From NCBI RefSeq assembly GCF_019880405.1, contig NZ_CP082269.1, forward strand, positions 3,162,001-3,226,000: 64,000 nucleotides of DNA. The letters are read 5' to 3'. The DNA is from Enterobacter sp. C2 (GTDB lineage Bacteria; Pseudomonadota; Gammaproteobacteria; Enterobacterales; Enterobacteriaceae). Within the stretch, counting starts at the first letter, position 1; each line of letters starts with the position of its first letter. The notes below the pieces were generated by a model. That model searched no databases. It was not told where the DNA came from and was given only the letters and a program-made list of their open reading frames with translations. The position numbers and the translations under genes were made by a program. Shown here one piece after another: positions 9,209-19,196 of this stretch.

Positions 9209-10495
9209 TTGGAACACATCTCCACCACCACGCTGATTATCACGCTGATCGTCATGGTGGTGATCTCCGCCTACTTCTCCGGCTCCGAAACCGGCATGAT
9301 GACGCTGAACCGCTACCGGCTGCGTCACATGGCGAAGCAAGGCAACCGCGCAGCAAAGCGCGTAGAAAAATTGCTGCGTAAACCTGACCGTCTCATCAGC
9401 CTGGTGCTGATCGGCAACAACCTGGTTAACATCCTGGCCTCCGCTATCGGCACCATCGTCGGCATGCGTCTCTACGGCAACGCCGGGGTGGCGATTGCCA
9501 CCGGGGTGCTGACTTTTGTGGTACTGGTTTTTGCCGAGGTGCTGCCGAAAACCATCGCCGCGCTCTACCCAGAAAAGGTCGCCTTTCCCAGCAGTGTTCT
9601 GCTCGGGCCGCTGCAGATCGTTATGATGCCGCTGGTGTGGCTGCTCAATATCGTCACCCGCCTGCTGATGCGGATGGTCGGTATTAAGGCTGATGTCGTG
9701 GTAAGCAGCGCGCTGAGCAAAGAGGAGCTGCGCACCATTGTGCATGAATCCCGCTCGCAGATGTCGCGGCGGAATCAAGACATGCTGCTGTCGGTGCTGG
9801 ATCTGGAGAAGGTCACCGTTAACGACATCATGGTGCCGCGCAATGAGATTGTCGGTATCGACATCAACGACGACTGGAAGTCCATTGTGCGCCAGCTGAC
9901 CCACTCTCCGCACGGGCGCATCGTGCTCTACCGCGAATCGCTGGACGACACCATCAGCATGCTGCGGGTGCGCGAAGCCTACCGCCTGATGACCGAGAAG
10001 CAGGAGTTTACCAAAGAGATGCTGCTGCGGGCGGCGGATGAGATCTACTACATCCCCGAAGGCACGCCTCTCAACGTCCAGCTGGTGAAATTCCAGCGGA
10101 ACAAGAAAAAGGTTGGCCTGGTGGTCGACGAGTACGGTGACGTGCAGGGTCTGCTGACGGTGGAGGATATTCTCGAAGAGATCGTCGGTGACTTTACCAC
10201 CTCAATGTCCCCTACCCTCGCCGAAGAGGTCACCCCGCAGAACGATGGATCGGTGATCATCGACGGCACGGCCAACGTGCGGGAGCTCAATAAAGCCTTC
10301 AACTGGCAGCTGCCGGAAGAGGAGGCGCGCACCATCAACGGCATGCTGCTGGAGGCGTTAGAGGAGATCCCTGCGGCGGGAACGCGGGTACGCATTGCCC
10401 AGTACGACATCGATATTCTCGACGTGCAGGACAACATGATTAAGCAGGTGAAGGTGCTGCCGGTTAAACCGCTGCGAGAGAGCGTGACCGAGTAA
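9209..10495 (+). CDS. yfjD: CNNM/CorC-type membrane protein YfjD (CorB-like)
   Basis: The 428-residue protein has a DUF21 membrane domain (from about residue 8, with SGSETGMM), a CBS pair in the middle (DIMVPRNEIVGI; VGLVVDEYGDVQGLLT) and a C-terminal CorC/HlyC domain. Relatives move or control magnesium and cobalt; Salmonella CorB is the counterpart. The start is TTG at 9209, preceded by AAGGAAC; no closer ATG keeps the first helix. Confidence 0.95.
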   Translation: MEHISTTTLIITLIVMVVISAYFSGSETGMMTLNRYRLRHMAKQGNRAAKRVEKLLRKPDRLISLVLIGNNLVNILASAIGTIVGMRLYGNAGVAIATGVLTFVVLVFAEVLPKTIAALYPEKVAFPSSVLLGPLQIVMMPLVWLLNIVTRLLMRMVGIKADVVVSSALSKEELRTIVHESRSQMSRRNQDMLLSVLDLEKVTVNDIMVPRNEIVGIDINDDWKSIVRQLTHSPHGRIVLYRESLDDTISMLRVREAYRLMTEKQEFTKEMLLRAADEIYYIPEGTPLNVQLVKFQRNKKKVGLVVDEYGDVQGLLTVEDILEEIVGDFTTSMSPTLAEEVTPQNDGSVIIDGTANVRELNKAFNWQLPEEEARTINGMLLEALEEIPAAGTRVRIAQYDIDILDVQDNMIKQVKVLPVKPLRESVTE

Positions 10496-10549
10496 GCTTT
10501 TTTTGTAGGCCGGGCGAGGCATGGGCCACCGCCCGGCACCACAGGAGGC

Positions 10550-11143
10550 TTAGGCCTTCGCTTTCGCGACGGTGACCATCGCGGCGCGCAGGGTGCGGCC
10601 GTTCAGGGTGTAGCCTTTCTGCATCACGGCCAGCACGTTGCCTGCCGAGACCTCTTCAGATTCAACCATGGCAATCGCCTGGTGAACGTTCGGATCCAGC
10701 GGCACGTTGGTATCGGCAACCACTTCAACGCCGAACTTGCGCACGACATCCAGCATCGACTTCATGGTCAGCTCGATACCTTCCACCATCGGTGCCAGCT
10801 CTGGGTTAGCTTTATCCGCCACTTCCAGCGCGCGATCCAGGCTGTCGATCACCGGCAGCAGCTCATTGATAAACTTCTCCAGCGCAAACTTGTGCGCCTT
10901 CTCAATGTCCAGCTCGGTACGGCGACGCAGGTTTTCCATCTCGGCTTTGATACGCAGGACACCGTCACGCTCGCGATTCTGCGCCTCGACTAACTGCGCT
11001 TCGAGGTTCGCAATTTTTTCATCGCGCGGATCCACCTGCTCAACAGAAGCGTCAGACTCTACTGCCTCAACCTCTTCATGCTGCTCCGTGATAATTTCTT
11101 CCGGGGCTTGCCCCTCAGGCGTTTTCTGTTCTTTACTACTCAT
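10550..11143 (-). CDS. grpE: Nucleotide exchange factor GrpE
   Basis: The 197-residue homodimeric partner of DnaK starts [16 protein letters not shown], as in E. coli, at 11143. It has a disordered N-terminus, a long coiled coil (residues about 40-90), a four-helix bundle and a C-terminal beta wing with [10 protein letters not shown]. The product drives ADP release from DnaK. A sigma-32 promoter lies 44 bp upstream. It is divergent from nadK. Confidence 0.98.
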   Translation of the reverse strand: MSSKEQKTPEGQAPEEIITEQHEEVEAVESDASVEQVDPRDEKIANLEAQLVEAQNRERDGVLRIKAEMENLRRRTELDIEKAHKFALEKFINELLPVIDSLDRALEVADKANPELAPMVEGIELTMKSMLDVVRKFGVEVVADTNVPLDPNVHQAIAMVESEEVSAGNVLAVMQKGYTLNGRTLRAAMVTVAKAKA

Positions 11144-11186
11144 GAATTTCTCCGCGTTTTTTTGCATTTATCTCGCTAACTTCGCT

Positions 11187-11216
11187 TATTATGGGGATCA
11201 GTTTTCCGGTTTCAAG
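11187..11216 (-). promoter_or_regulatory. Sigma-32 heat-shock promoter of grpE
   Basis: On the minus strand CTTGAAA, a 13-bp spacer and CCCCATAAT match the RpoH consensus (CTTGAAA, 13-15 bp, CCCCATNT) almost exactly, about 45 bp before the grpE start. Confidence 0.88.
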
Positions 11217-11264
11217 AGAAGCCTTAAGATTGTCACCCTTCATTTGGCAAAAGGACTCCAGATA

Positions 11265-12143
11265 ATGAGTACTCATTTCACCTGTATTGGGATTGTCGGC
11301 CACCCGCGTCACCCTACGGCGCTGACCACACATGAGATGCTCTGGCGCTGGCTGTCTGGCCGGGGATATGACGTTATCGTTGAGCAGCAGATCGCCCAGG
11401 AGCTAAAACTCACCAACGTGCGTACCGGCACGCTGGCGGAGATTGGCCAGCAGGCCGATCTGGCGGTGGTGGTCGGTGGCGACGGCAATATGCTCGGCGC
11501 GGCCCGCACCCTTGCGCGTTACGATATTAAAGTCATCGGTATCAACCGTGGCAACCTCGGCTTTCTCACCGATCTCGATCCCGATAACGCCCAGCAGCAG
11601 CTGGCTGATGTGCTTGAAGGTCACTACATCACCGAAAAGCGCTTTTTGCTGGAGGCCCAGGTGTGCCAGCACGACTGCCAGAAGCGGATCAGCACCGCCA
11701 TCAACGAGGTGGTTCTCCATCCGGGCAAGGTGGCGCATATGATCGAGTTTGAGGTCTATATCGATGAGGTGTTTGCCTTCTCCCAGCGCTCGGACGGCCT
11801 GATCATCTCCACGCCCACCGGCTCCACGGCCTACTCGCTGTCGGCGGGCGGCCCCATTCTGACCCCGTCGCTGGACGCCATTACCCTGGTGCCGATGTTC
11901 CCGCACACGCTGTCGGCTCGCCCGCTGGTGATCAACAGCAGCAGCACTATTCGCCTGCGTTTTTCCCACCGGCGCAACGATCTGGAGATCAGCTGCGACA
12001 GCCAGATTGCCCTGCCGATCCAGGAGGGTGAGGATGTGTTAATCCGCCGCTGCGACTACCATCTCAACCTGATCCACCCGAAAGATTATAGCTATTTTAA
12101 TACCCTAAGCTCCAAGCTCGGCTGGTCAAAAAAATTGTTCTGA
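11265..12143 (+). CDS. nadK: NAD kinase
   Basis: The 292-residue enzyme phosphorylates NAD to NADP. The family motifs are GGDGNML (about 72-78) and [15 protein letters not shown]. The start ATG at 11265 gives the E. coli-like N-terminus ([20 protein letters not shown]). It is divergent from grpE and 87 bp upstream of recN. Confidence 0.98.
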   Translation: MSTHFTCIGIVGHPRHPTALTTHEMLWRWLSGRGYDVIVEQQIAQELKLTNVRTGTLAEIGQQADLAVVVGGDGNMLGAARTLARYDIKVIGINRGNLGFLTDLDPDNAQQQLADVLEGHYITEKRFLLEAQVCQHDCQKRISTAINEVVLHPGKVAHMIEFEVYIDEVFAFSQRSDGLIISTPTGSTAYSLSAGGPILTPSLDAITLVPMFPHTLSARPLVINSSSTIRLRFSHRRNDLEISCDSQIALPIQEGEDVLIRRCDYHLNLIHPKDYSYFNTLSSKLGWSKKLF

Positions 12144-12163
12144 AATCGACGGCGGGTGCTTTA

Positions 12164-12179
12164 CTGGATATAAAACCTG
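12164..12179 (+). promoter_or_regulatory. Degenerate second LexA box of recN
   Basis: CTGGATATAAAACCTG aligns with the E. coli recN site CTGTATATAAAACCAG, but both half-sites have changed. It is probably weak or non-functional. Confidence 0.4.
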
Positions 12180-12185
12180 TTTATA

Positions 12186-12201
12186 CTGTACGAAAACACA
12201 G
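12186..12201 (+). promoter_or_regulatory. LexA box of recN
   Basis: CTGT-N8-ACAG (CTGTACGAAAACACAG) lies 30 bp before the recN start. Both half-sites are perfect. SOS control of recN is expected. Confidence 0.88.
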
Positions 12202-12230
12202 TTATGGTTTTTCATACAGGAAAAGCGGCT

Positions 12231-13892
12231 ATGCTGGCACAACTGACCATCAGTAATTTTGCAATTGTTCGCGAGCTGGAAATTGATTTTCACAGCGGCA
12301 TGACCGCCATTACTGGCGAAACCGGCGCGGGTAAATCCATTGCCATTGATGCCCTTGGGCTCTGCCTTGGTGGGCGCGCGGAAGCCGACATGGTGCGCAC
12401 CGACGCCGCACGCGCCGATCTCTGCGCCCGCTTTTCCCTGAAAGACACCCCTGCTGCCCAGCGCTGGCTGGAAGAGAACCAGCTCGAAGATGGCCGTGAG
12501 TGCCTGCTGCGCCGCGTCATCAGCAGCGACGGCCGCTCCCGTGGCTTTATCAACGGCACGGCGGTGCCGCTCTCGCAGCTGCGTGAGCTGGGCCAGCTTC
12601 TCATTCAGATCCACGGCCAGCACGCGCACCAGCTGCTGACTAAATCCGATCACCAGAAAACCCTGCTCGATGGCTATGCCGGTGAATATGCCCTGCTCCA
12701 GCAGATGGCAGAGCACTATCGCCTGTGGAACCACAGCTGCCGCGAGCTGGCCCAGCATCAGCAGCAGAGCCAGGAGCGCAGCGCCCGCGCCGAACTGCTG
12801 CACTACCAGCTGAAAGAGCTGAACGACTTCAGTCCGCAGCCAGGTGAATTTGAGCGCATCGACGAAGAGTACAAGCGTCTCGCTAATAGCGGCCAGCTGC
12901 TGAGCACCAGCCAGCACGCCCTGACGCTGCTCGCCGACAGCGACGACGCCAACCTACAGAGCCAGCTCTACACCGCGCGTCAGATGGTGACCGAGCTGGT
13001 GGGCATGGACAGCAAGCTCTCCAGCGTGCTCGACATGCTGGAAGAGGCCGCCATTCAGCTGAGCGAGGCCAGCGACGAGCTGCGCCACTACTGCGATCGC
13101 CTGGACCTCGATCCGAACCGTCTCTACGAGCTGGAGCAGCGCATCGCTAAACAGATTTCGCTGGCGCGCAAGCATCACGTCACCCCGGAAGAGCTGCCGG
13201 TGCACTATCAGGCGCTGCTTGACGAGCAGCAGCAGCTGGACGATCAGGCCGACTCCCAGGAGACGCTCTCCCTGGCGGTACAGAAGCACCATCAGCAGGC
13301 GCTGGCGACCGCGCAACAGCTGCATGCGCAGCGCACGAAGTATGCCCAGGAGCTGAGCGGGCTGATCACCGAGAGCATGCACGCCCTGTCAATGCCGCAC
13401 GGTCGCTTCCATATCGAGGTCAGCTTTGATGAGCGTCACCTGACGCTGGAAGGGGCAGACCGCATTGAGTTCCGCGTGACCACCAACCCAGGACAGCCGA
13501 TGCAGGCGATCTCGAAAGTGGCCTCCGGCGGGGAACTGTCGCGTATTGCCCTGGCGATCCAGGTGATCACCGCCCGTAAGATGGAAACCCCGGCGCTGAT
13601 TTTCGATGAGGTCGACGTGGGTATCAGCGGTCCGACCGCAGCGGTGGTCGGCAAGCTGCTGCGCCAGCTGGGTGAATCCACCCAGGTGATGTGCGTAACG
13701 CACCTGCCGCAGGTAGCGGGCTGTGGCCACCACCACTTCTACGTCAGCAAAGAGACCGACGGTGCTATGACCGAAACTCATATGCAACCGCTGGATAAAA
13801 AGGCCCGGCTGCAGGAGCTGGCGCGCCTGCTGGGCGGCAGCGAGGTCACCCGGAACACGCTGGCTAATGCGAAAGAACTGCTCGCAGCCTAA
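12231..13892 (+). CDS. recN: DNA repair protein RecN
   Basis: The 553-residue SMC-like ATPase helps join broken DNA ends during recombination repair. Walker A is GETGAGKS at about residue 30. Two coiled-coil arms fill the middle, followed by the signature [13 protein letters not shown] and Walker [14 protein letters not shown]. The start [13 protein letters not shown] at 12231 matches E. coli and lies downstream of the LexA box; an upstream in-frame codon at 12204 is inside the promoter region. Confidence 0.98.
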   Translation: MLAQLTISNFAIVRELEIDFHSGMTAITGETGAGKSIAIDALGLCLGGRAEADMVRTDAARADLCARFSLKDTPAAQRWLEENQLEDGRECLLRRVISSDGRSRGFINGTAVPLSQLRELGQLLIQIHGQHAHQLLTKSDHQKTLLDGYAGEYALLQQMAEHYRLWNHSCRELAQHQQQSQERSARAELLHYQLKELNDFSPQPGEFERIDEEYKRLANSGQLLSTSQHALTLLADSDDANLQSQLYTARQMVTELVGMDSKLSSVLDMLEEAAIQLSEASDELRHYCDRLDLDPNRLYELEQRIAKQISLARKHHVTPEELPVHYQALLDEQQQLDDQADSQETLSLAVQKHHQQALATAQQLHAQRTKYAQELSGLITESMHALSMPHGRFHIEVSFDERHLTLEGADRIEFRVTTNPGQPMQAISKVASGGELSRIALAIQVITARKMETPALIFDEVDVGISGPTAAVVGKLLRQLGESTQVMCVTHLPQVAGCGHHHFYVSKETDGAMTETHMQPLDKKARLQELARLLGGSEVTRNTLANAKELLAA

Positions 13893-14039
13893 ACTTTTCA
13901 GCTAATTCTGGGTCATAGTGAGACATAAAATCGCCGCTGGATCCGATAGCAGAGGTTTCAAACTCGCTAAAGGTCTATTATTATCGGCATATTACAAATG
14001 AGCCGCGTACTACCAGGCCCGAAAAGGAACCAAATCACT

Positions 14040-14378
14040 ATGCGCTGTAAAACGCTGACTGCTGCCGCAGCGGTTCTTCTGATGATGACTGCTGGCTGTT
14101 CCACTCTGGAGAAAGTGGTTTACCGCCCAGATATCAACCAGGGGAACTATCTGGCACCTAACGACATCTCTAAAATTCGTATCGGCATGACGCAACAGCA
14201 GGTTGCCTATGCGCTGGGTACCCCGATGATGAGCGATCCGTTTGGTACTAACACCTGGTTCTACGTGTTCCGTCAGCAGCCAGGCCATGAAGATGTCACG
14301 CAGCAGACGCTGACCCTGACCTTTAACAGCAACGGCGTGCTGACCAACATTGACAACAAACCGGCCCTGTCGAAATAG
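14040..14378 (+). CDS. bamE: Outer-membrane assembly lipoprotein BamE
   Basis: The 112-residue lipoprotein of the BAM complex assists insertion of beta-barrel proteins. Signal peptide and lipobox (TAGC) give Cys at about residue 20; the SmpA/OmlA domain follows ([16 protein letters not shown]). The start at 14040 is chosen because an upstream in-frame codon would lengthen the signal peptide. A strong terminator follows. Confidence 0.97.
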   Translation: MRCKTLTAAAAVLLMMTAGCSTLEKVVYRPDINQGNYLAPNDISKIRIGMTQQQVAYALGTPMMSDPFGTNTWFYVFRQQPGHEDVTQQTLTLTFNSNGVLTNIDNKPALSK

Positions 14379-14398
14379 GTCCCGCTCGGTAATAAAAC

Positions 14399-14427
14399 AA
14401 AAAGCGCTCAGTGAGCGCTTTTTTTGT
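14399..14427 (+). terminator. Bidirectional terminator between bamE and rnfH
   Basis: AGCGCTC/GAGCGCT stem followed by TTTTTTT on the plus strand and by AAAAA-complement T-run on the minus strand. It serves convergent bamE and rnfH-ratA. Confidence 0.88.
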
Positions 14428-14439
14428 TTGAGTACGAAG

Positions 14440-14730
14440 CTATTCGTCGTCCGCTTTTTCCGCACGCTTGCGCCGCAGCTCTTTCGGATCGGCAATCAGC
14501 GGGCGGTAGATCTCCACCCGGTCACCGTCCTGCACGGCGTCGGCAAGCTTCACCGGACGACTAAAGATACCCACCTTGTTTTTCGCAAGATCGATATCCG
14601 AACGCAGCTCCAGCAGGCCAGAAGCGTTAATCGCCTCCTCCACCGTTGCCCCCTCGCTCAGCGTCACGCGCTGCAGGTACTGCTTCTCCGGCAGGGCATA
14701 GGCGACTTCGACACGAATGTCACCCGGCAC
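14440..14730 (-). CDS. rnfH: RnfH family protein (RatB)
   Basis: The 96-residue ubiquitin-like-fold protein ([18 protein letters not shown]) has a GTG start at 14730, as its E. coli homologue's N-terminus dictates (V/M-PG). Its function is unsettled. It overlaps the 3' end of ratA by 11 bp, suggesting translational coupling. Confidence 0.93.
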   Translation of the reverse strand: MPGDIRVEVAYALPEKQYLQRVTLSEGATVEEAINASGLLELRSDIDLAKNKVGIFSRPVKLADAVQDGDRVEIYRPLIADPKELRRKRAEKADDE

Positions 14731-15157
14731 TGTAAACCTCTTTGGCGCGATGGGTAAACGCCTGCACCATGTTTGAGGCCAGCTCTTTGAACACGTGACC
14801 AAACGCCAGCTCGATCAGCTTGTTGGTGAATTCGAAGTCCAGATTGAACTCAATACGGCAGGCATCGGGACTCAGCGGCGTAAACCGCCAGCCGCCCATC
14901 AGCTGCTTAAAGGGACCGTCCACCAGCTGCATCAGAATGCTTTGGTTATCGGTAAGGGTGTTACGGGTGGTGAACGTCTTGCTGATGCCTGCCTTCGAGA
15001 CATCAACGGCAGCCGTCATCTGCGTCGGGCTTGCCTCCAGAACCCGGCTACCGGTACAGCCTGGCAAAAATTCCGGGTAGGACTTTACGTCGTTCACTAA
15101 TTGATACATCTGCTCTGCGCTGTAAGGCACTAAAGCAGTTCGGCTTATCTGCGGCAT
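14720..15157 (-). CDS. ratA: RatA, START-domain protein (Coq10-like; reported 50S-binding toxin)
   Basis: The 145-residue product starts [13 protein letters not shown] at 15157. The polyketide cyclase/START fold is the family call; E. coli RatA was described as blocking 70S formation, while relatives bind ubiquinone. It sits divergent from smpB as in E. coli. Confidence 0.93.
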   Translation of the reverse strand: MPQISRTALVPYSAEQMYQLVNDVKSYPEFLPGCTGSRVLEASPTQMTAAVDVSKAGISKTFTTRNTLTDNQSILMQLVDGPFKQLMGGWRFTPLSPDACRIEFNLDFEFTNKLIELAFGHVFKELASNMVQAFTHRAKEVYSAG

Positions 15158-15311
15158 AGCGTTATCCTGAGGTCTACACCTCATAAATAATAACATTTCC
15201 TGTCCAGGAAAGGAAAACGCAAAGGCAAACTCATGCTAATATAACGCGTTACACCTCGCAGGATAGATGGGGTATTTTTCAACAGCTGATTACCGACGAT
15301 TTACGATACTT

Positions 15312-15794
15312 ATGACAAAGAAAAAAGCACATAAACCGGGTTCCGCTACCATTGCGCTTAACAAGCGCGCCCGTCACGAATATTTTATTGAAGAAGAGTT
15401 TGAAGCGGGCGTCTCCCTTCAGGGTTGGGAAGTGAAGTCCCTGCGTGCCGGGAAGGCCAACATCAGCGACAGCTATGTGATCCTCATTGAGGGTGAAGCC
15501 TACCTGTTCGGGGCCAACTTTACGCCGCTGAGCGTCGCCTCCAGCCACGTCGTCTGCGACCCTACCCGTAACCGTAAGCTGCTGCTCAACCAGCGCGAGC
15601 TGGACACGCTCTATGGCCGCGTAAACCGCGAAGGCTATACCGTTGTCGCCCTCTCTATGTACTGGAAAAATGCCTGGTGCAAAGTGAAGATTGGCGTCGC
15701 CCGCGGTAAGAAACAGCACGACAAACGCTCCGATGTGAAAGAGCGCGAGTGGCAGGTTGATAAAGCCCGCATTATGAAAAACGCTGGCCGCTAA
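15312..15794 (+). CDS. smpB: SsrA-binding protein SmpB
   Basis: The 160-residue protein binds tmRNA and is required for trans-translation. Hallmarks are [21 protein letters not shown] and the C-terminal tail [17 protein letters not shown] that enters the empty mRNA channel. Its RNA partner ssrA is 18 kb away, with the adhesin island between them. Confidence 0.98.
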   Translation: MTKKKAHKPGSATIALNKRARHEYFIEEEFEAGVSLQGWEVKSLRAGKANISDSYVILIEGEAYLFGANFTPLSVASSHVVCDPTRNRKLLLNQRELDTLYGRVNREGYTVVALSMYWKNAWCKVKIGVARGKKQHDKRSDVKEREWQVDKARIMKNAGR

Positions 15795-15825
15795 ACTGCC
15801 ACCGCTACAGCACCTCCCTCTCCGC

Positions 15826-15846
15826 TGGGGAGAGGGTGTGCCTGCC
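15826..15846. repeat. Perfect inverted repeat (REP-like hairpin) between smpB and bapD
   Basis: CCCTCTCC and GGAGAGGG flank a short GCTGG loop between two convergent genes. This palindrome type is scattered in enteric genomes. No long T-run is adjacent, so termination is uncertain. Confidence 0.6.
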
Positions 15847-15860
15847 CTCTGTCAGATCGC

Positions 15861-17030
15861 CTAGCGCTCGCGCAGCGCCTCGTTGACCTTGTTCAGCGGC
15901 TTGATCAGGTAGTCCATCACCGATTTCTGCCCGGTTTTAATCTCTACGTTTGCCACCATACCCGGCAGGATCGGGAAGCGCTGGCCACTCTTGTTTTGCA
16001 GCTCGGCGCTCTTGGTCCGGACATAGACCCGGTAGTAGAACTGATCCCGGCGTACCTCATCCTGGAGCGTATCCGGCGACACCACCTCTACCAGCCCGGT
16101 GAGATTCCCGTAGATCGAGGAGTCGTAGGCGGTGACCTTTACCGTTGCCGGCAGGCCCGGCCGGATATAGGCGATATCCCGCGGGTTGATACGCGTCTCG
16201 ACTAAAAGCTGATCCTCCAGCGGGACGATCTCCATCAGCTTGCCCCCCGGCTGCAGAACACCGCCGACGGTGGTGACCTGGATATCCTTGACGATGCCGC
16301 GCACCGGCGAGAAGAGCGTCGCTCTATCCACCTGATCCGCTTTACCGCTCATCGCCTGGATCTGTGCGTCGAGATCGGCGTTGTTTTTCACCTGCTCCTC
16401 GCGGGCGCGCACCGCAAACTGGTTGCGCGCCTCGTCGATCTTACCCTGCAGTTCGGTAGCCTGGCGCTGGAGGCGGATCACCTCCACTTCACTTGCCGCC
16501 CCTTTCGCCACCAGCGGCTGGGTCATGCGCAGCTCTGACATCACCAGCTGATAGGTTTTTTGCAGGTTAGCCACCGTCTCGTTCAGGTTGCGCCGCCGGG
16601 ATTCGTACAGCTGCCGCTCACGCGCCACCAGCTCCGGCTCGCGCATCGACTCCTCGCTAAAGCGCAGCGGCTCTCCGGTCAGCTCCGAGCGCAGACGCTC
16701 GCTGGACGCACGCAGCGCGCGCACCCGGGCCGCCGACTCACCGTAGTTAGACTGAAAGCGAGTGGGATCGAGGCGGGCGAGCATCTGCCCGCGCTCGACA
16801 ATATCCCCCTCGCGCACCAGCATCGCGCTAACGATACCCCCGTCGAGGCTCTCGATCACCTGGGCATGGGTTGACGGCGTGATCTTGCCCGTCCCCACCG
16901 TCACCTCATCCAGAATGGCCCACCACGCCCACACCACAAAGATCAGCAGCCCCGCCAGCGTCAGCCAGATCACCGACGAGTAGAACCGCCCCTGACGGGC
17001 GAGATCGTCCTGCATACTCAGTTGACTCAT
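15861..17030 (-). CDS. bapD: Type I secretion membrane-fusion protein, HlyD family (BapD-like)
   Basis: The 389-residue adaptor has one TM helix (about 18-38), a biotinyl-lipoyl-like segment (ESLDGGIVSAMLVREGDIV), a long coiled coil (about 85-235) and a C-terminal beta-barrel (RINPRDIAYIRPGLPATVKV). It should bridge the inner-membrane ABC exporter and the outer-membrane channel to secrete the giant adhesin. It is the last gene of the bapABCD operon, 10 bp after the ABC gene, with GAGGAG upstream. Confidence 0.9.
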   Translation of the reverse strand: MSQLSMQDDLARQGRFYSSVIWLTLAGLLIFVVWAWWAILDEVTVGTGKITPSTHAQVIESLDGGIVSAMLVREGDIVERGQMLARLDPTRFQSNYGESAARVRALRASSERLRSELTGEPLRFSEESMREPELVARERQLYESRRRNLNETVANLQKTYQLVMSELRMTQPLVAKGAASEVEVIRLQRQATELQGKIDEARNQFAVRAREEQVKNNADLDAQIQAMSGKADQVDRATLFSPVRGIVKDIQVTTVGGVLQPGGKLMEIVPLEDQLLVETRINPRDIAYIRPGLPATVKVTAYDSSIYGNLTGLVEVVSPDTLQDEVRRDQFYYRVYVRTKSAELQNKSGQRFPILPGMVANVEIKTGQKSVMDYLIKPLNKVNEALRER

Positions 17031-17040
17031 CGCTCGCTCC

Positions 17041-19173
17041 TCAGGCTACTGATGCCACGTTGCTGTTGCGCGCCGCCTGCTGAAGCAGCGTATCGCGCGG
17101 CCCGTCGGCAATCACCTTGCCGTTCTCCATCACCACAATCCGGTCTACCAGATTCAGCAGCGCAGGGCGGTGGGTCACTAATACCAGGGTGCGTCCGGTA
17201 AGCCACTGCTGAAGCTGGCGAATGACCCACGCCTCCAGTTGCTCATCCATTGACGCCGTGGGTTCATCAAGCAGTACAATCTGTGGGTTACGCACAATCA
17301 GGCGGCTGAGCAGCACCATCTGGCGTTGGCCGCCGGAGAGGCCGCGTCCGCCCTCGTTAATTAGCCGGTCGAGACTGGCGGCATCCTGCTGCACCATGCC
17401 AATCGCGCCGCTGATGCGCAGGGCCTGGATCAGCTCCGCCTCGGTGGCGTGCGGATGGCCCAGCATCAGGTTCTGCCGCAGCGTGCCGAAAAAGAGGCGC
17501 GAGTCCTGGGAGAGGTAGCCCACCTGACGGCGAACATCCATGGGATCGATATGCGCCATATCAACGCCGTCGATGATCACTTTACCCTTGCTGGCCTGCG
17601 CCTGACCTGACAGCAGCTTCAGCAGCGTCGATTTACCCGCCCCGGTCTTGCCGAGGATCGCCACCCGCTCGCCGGGCTTGATCTCCAGACCGTCGATCTG
17701 CGCCGCCTGATCGCCCTTCTCGGGATCGTAGCTGTACTGCACCTTCTGAACCTGGTAGTGCCCGGCCAGCACCGGACAGTGGGCCATTTTCTGATCGGTG
17801 CTCTTATCCAGCGGCTTCTTGAGCAGATCGTCGAGGCCGTTCATCGCCATTTTGGCATGCTGCCAACGGGAGAAGACCATGGTCAGCTGCATCAGCGGCG
17901 CGATGGTGCGCGACGAGAGCAGGCTACAGGCCACCAGCGTACCGGTTGTAATGTTCCCCTCCATCACCAGATAGCAGCCGAAAACCAGCATCCCGGCATA
18001 AGTGATCTGCTGGACGGTAGAGGCCCAGCCGCTCAGCCGTGCCCCCCAGACGCGCTGCTTCATGCCGATGTTGGCTCCCACGGCGTGGGTATGTTCCCAC
18101 TGGCGCTGGAAGTACGGCTCGGCCTGCAGGGCCTTGATATCTTCGACGCCCTCGATGGACTCCACCAGCACCGCGTTGCGGATCGCGCTCTCACGCATCC
18201 CCTCTTTCGCCAGCTTCGCCATTGGCCACTGGACGAGGATCCCAGGGATCACAATCAACGGAATGGCGATCAGCGGGATAATTACCAGCGGACCGCCCAC
18301 CAGCGCCATAATGCCGAGGAACAGCAGTACAAAGGGGATATCCATCGCCGCGCCGACGGTGGTCGAGGTGAGCAGCTCGCGCACCTGGTCAATCTCACGC
18401 AGCTGGGAGATAAACGAGCCGGTAGATTTGGGTCGGGAGTCGTTCTTGATCGCCATCGCGCGGGCAAAAAAGAGCGAGGAGACGTTGAGATCGATATGCT
18501 TGCCCATTATGTCGGAGACATGAGTACGGGCCAGGCGGATCATAAACTCCAGCAGGGCGGCAAACAGTACGCCGATAAACAGCACCCACAGGGTAGGGAT
18601 CGACTGGGCGGGGATGACCCGGTCGTAGACCTGCATCGAGAAGAGGATCCCCGCCAGGGCCAGCACGTTGCCCAGCACCGAGGCCAGGGCGATCTCGGAG
18701 AGCTTGCGCTTGGTATGGCGGAAGTGCCGCCAGAACCAGTGCTCCTCCCAGGGACGGGTAAAGTCATCGATGCGGGAGTCGCGCCCACGGGCGGCGATGC
18801 CGAGCATCACCACCTCCGGCTTAACGCGGGTGAGCAGCGTCTCCAGCGCCTCCTCACGTACCAGGTCGCCCCCCTCGCTCAGCCAGTAGGCCACCAGCCC
18901 GTCGGCATCAATAGACTCCAGCAGCATCAGCTCGCCGGACTCCAGTTGCACGATAACCGGCAGGTTTTGCGCGTTCCAACGCATCTTCTCCAGCTCTACC
19001 ACGCGCACCTGGAGTCCCATCAGGCCGCTCAATCTCTCCAGCCGCGCGTTAAGCGGCAAACTCTCAAACCAGCGCATCTGCTGGCGTACGGCAGGCGCAT
19101 CCGCCGGCAGGCCAAACCGCCCCGCCGCCCGCACCATGACATTGATCCAGCTTTCGGTATCCGGCTGCTGCAT
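17041..19173 (-). CDS. bapC: Type I secretion ABC transporter (LapB/BapC-like)
   Basis: The 710-residue protein has an N-terminal C39-like domain without a visible catalytic Cys (so non-proteolytic, about 1-140), a TM domain (about 160-440) and a nucleotide-binding domain. Walker A is GKTGAGKST from residue 508, the signature is LSGGQRQ and Walker B is IVLLDEPTASMD. This is the LapB-type class that exports large RTX/BapA adhesins. AAGGAG precedes the ATG at 19173. Confidence 0.92.
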   Translation of the reverse strand: MQQPDTESWINVMVRAAGRFGLPADAPAVRQQMRWFESLPLNARLERLSGLMGLQVRVVELEKMRWNAQNLPVIVQLESGELMLLESIDADGLVAYWLSEGGDLVREEALETLLTRVKPEVVMLGIAARGRDSRIDDFTRPWEEHWFWRHFRHTKRKLSEIALASVLGNVLALAGILFSMQVYDRVIPAQSIPTLWVLFIGVLFAALLEFMIRLARTHVSDIMGKHIDLNVSSLFFARAMAIKNDSRPKSTGSFISQLREIDQVRELLTSTTVGAAMDIPFVLLFLGIMALVGGPLVIIPLIAIPLIVIPGILVQWPMAKLAKEGMRESAIRNAVLVESIEGVEDIKALQAEPYFQRQWEHTHAVGANIGMKQRVWGARLSGWASTVQQITYAGMLVFGCYLVMEGNITTGTLVACSLLSSRTIAPLMQLTMVFSRWQHAKMAMNGLDDLLKKPLDKSTDQKMAHCPVLAGHYQVQKVQYSYDPEKGDQAAQIDGLEIKPGERVAILGKTGAGKSTLLKLLSGQAQASKGKVIIDGVDMAHIDPMDVRRQVGYLSQDSRLFFGTLRQNLMLGHPHATEAELIQALRISGAIGMVQQDAASLDRLINEGGRGLSGGQRQMVLLSRLIVRNPQIVLLDEPTASMDEQLEAWVIRQLQQWLTGRTLVLVTHRPALLNLVDRIVVMENGKVIADGPRDTLLQQAARNSNVASVA

Positions 19174-19196
19174 AACTACTCCTTGGCCGTTAGCGC

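Noticed and set aside
7338-9913. Long frames opposite ffh (7338-8183) and opposite ypjD-yfjD (8639-9913)
   Set aside because: They lie wholly over well-identified genes and encode low-complexity antisense products.
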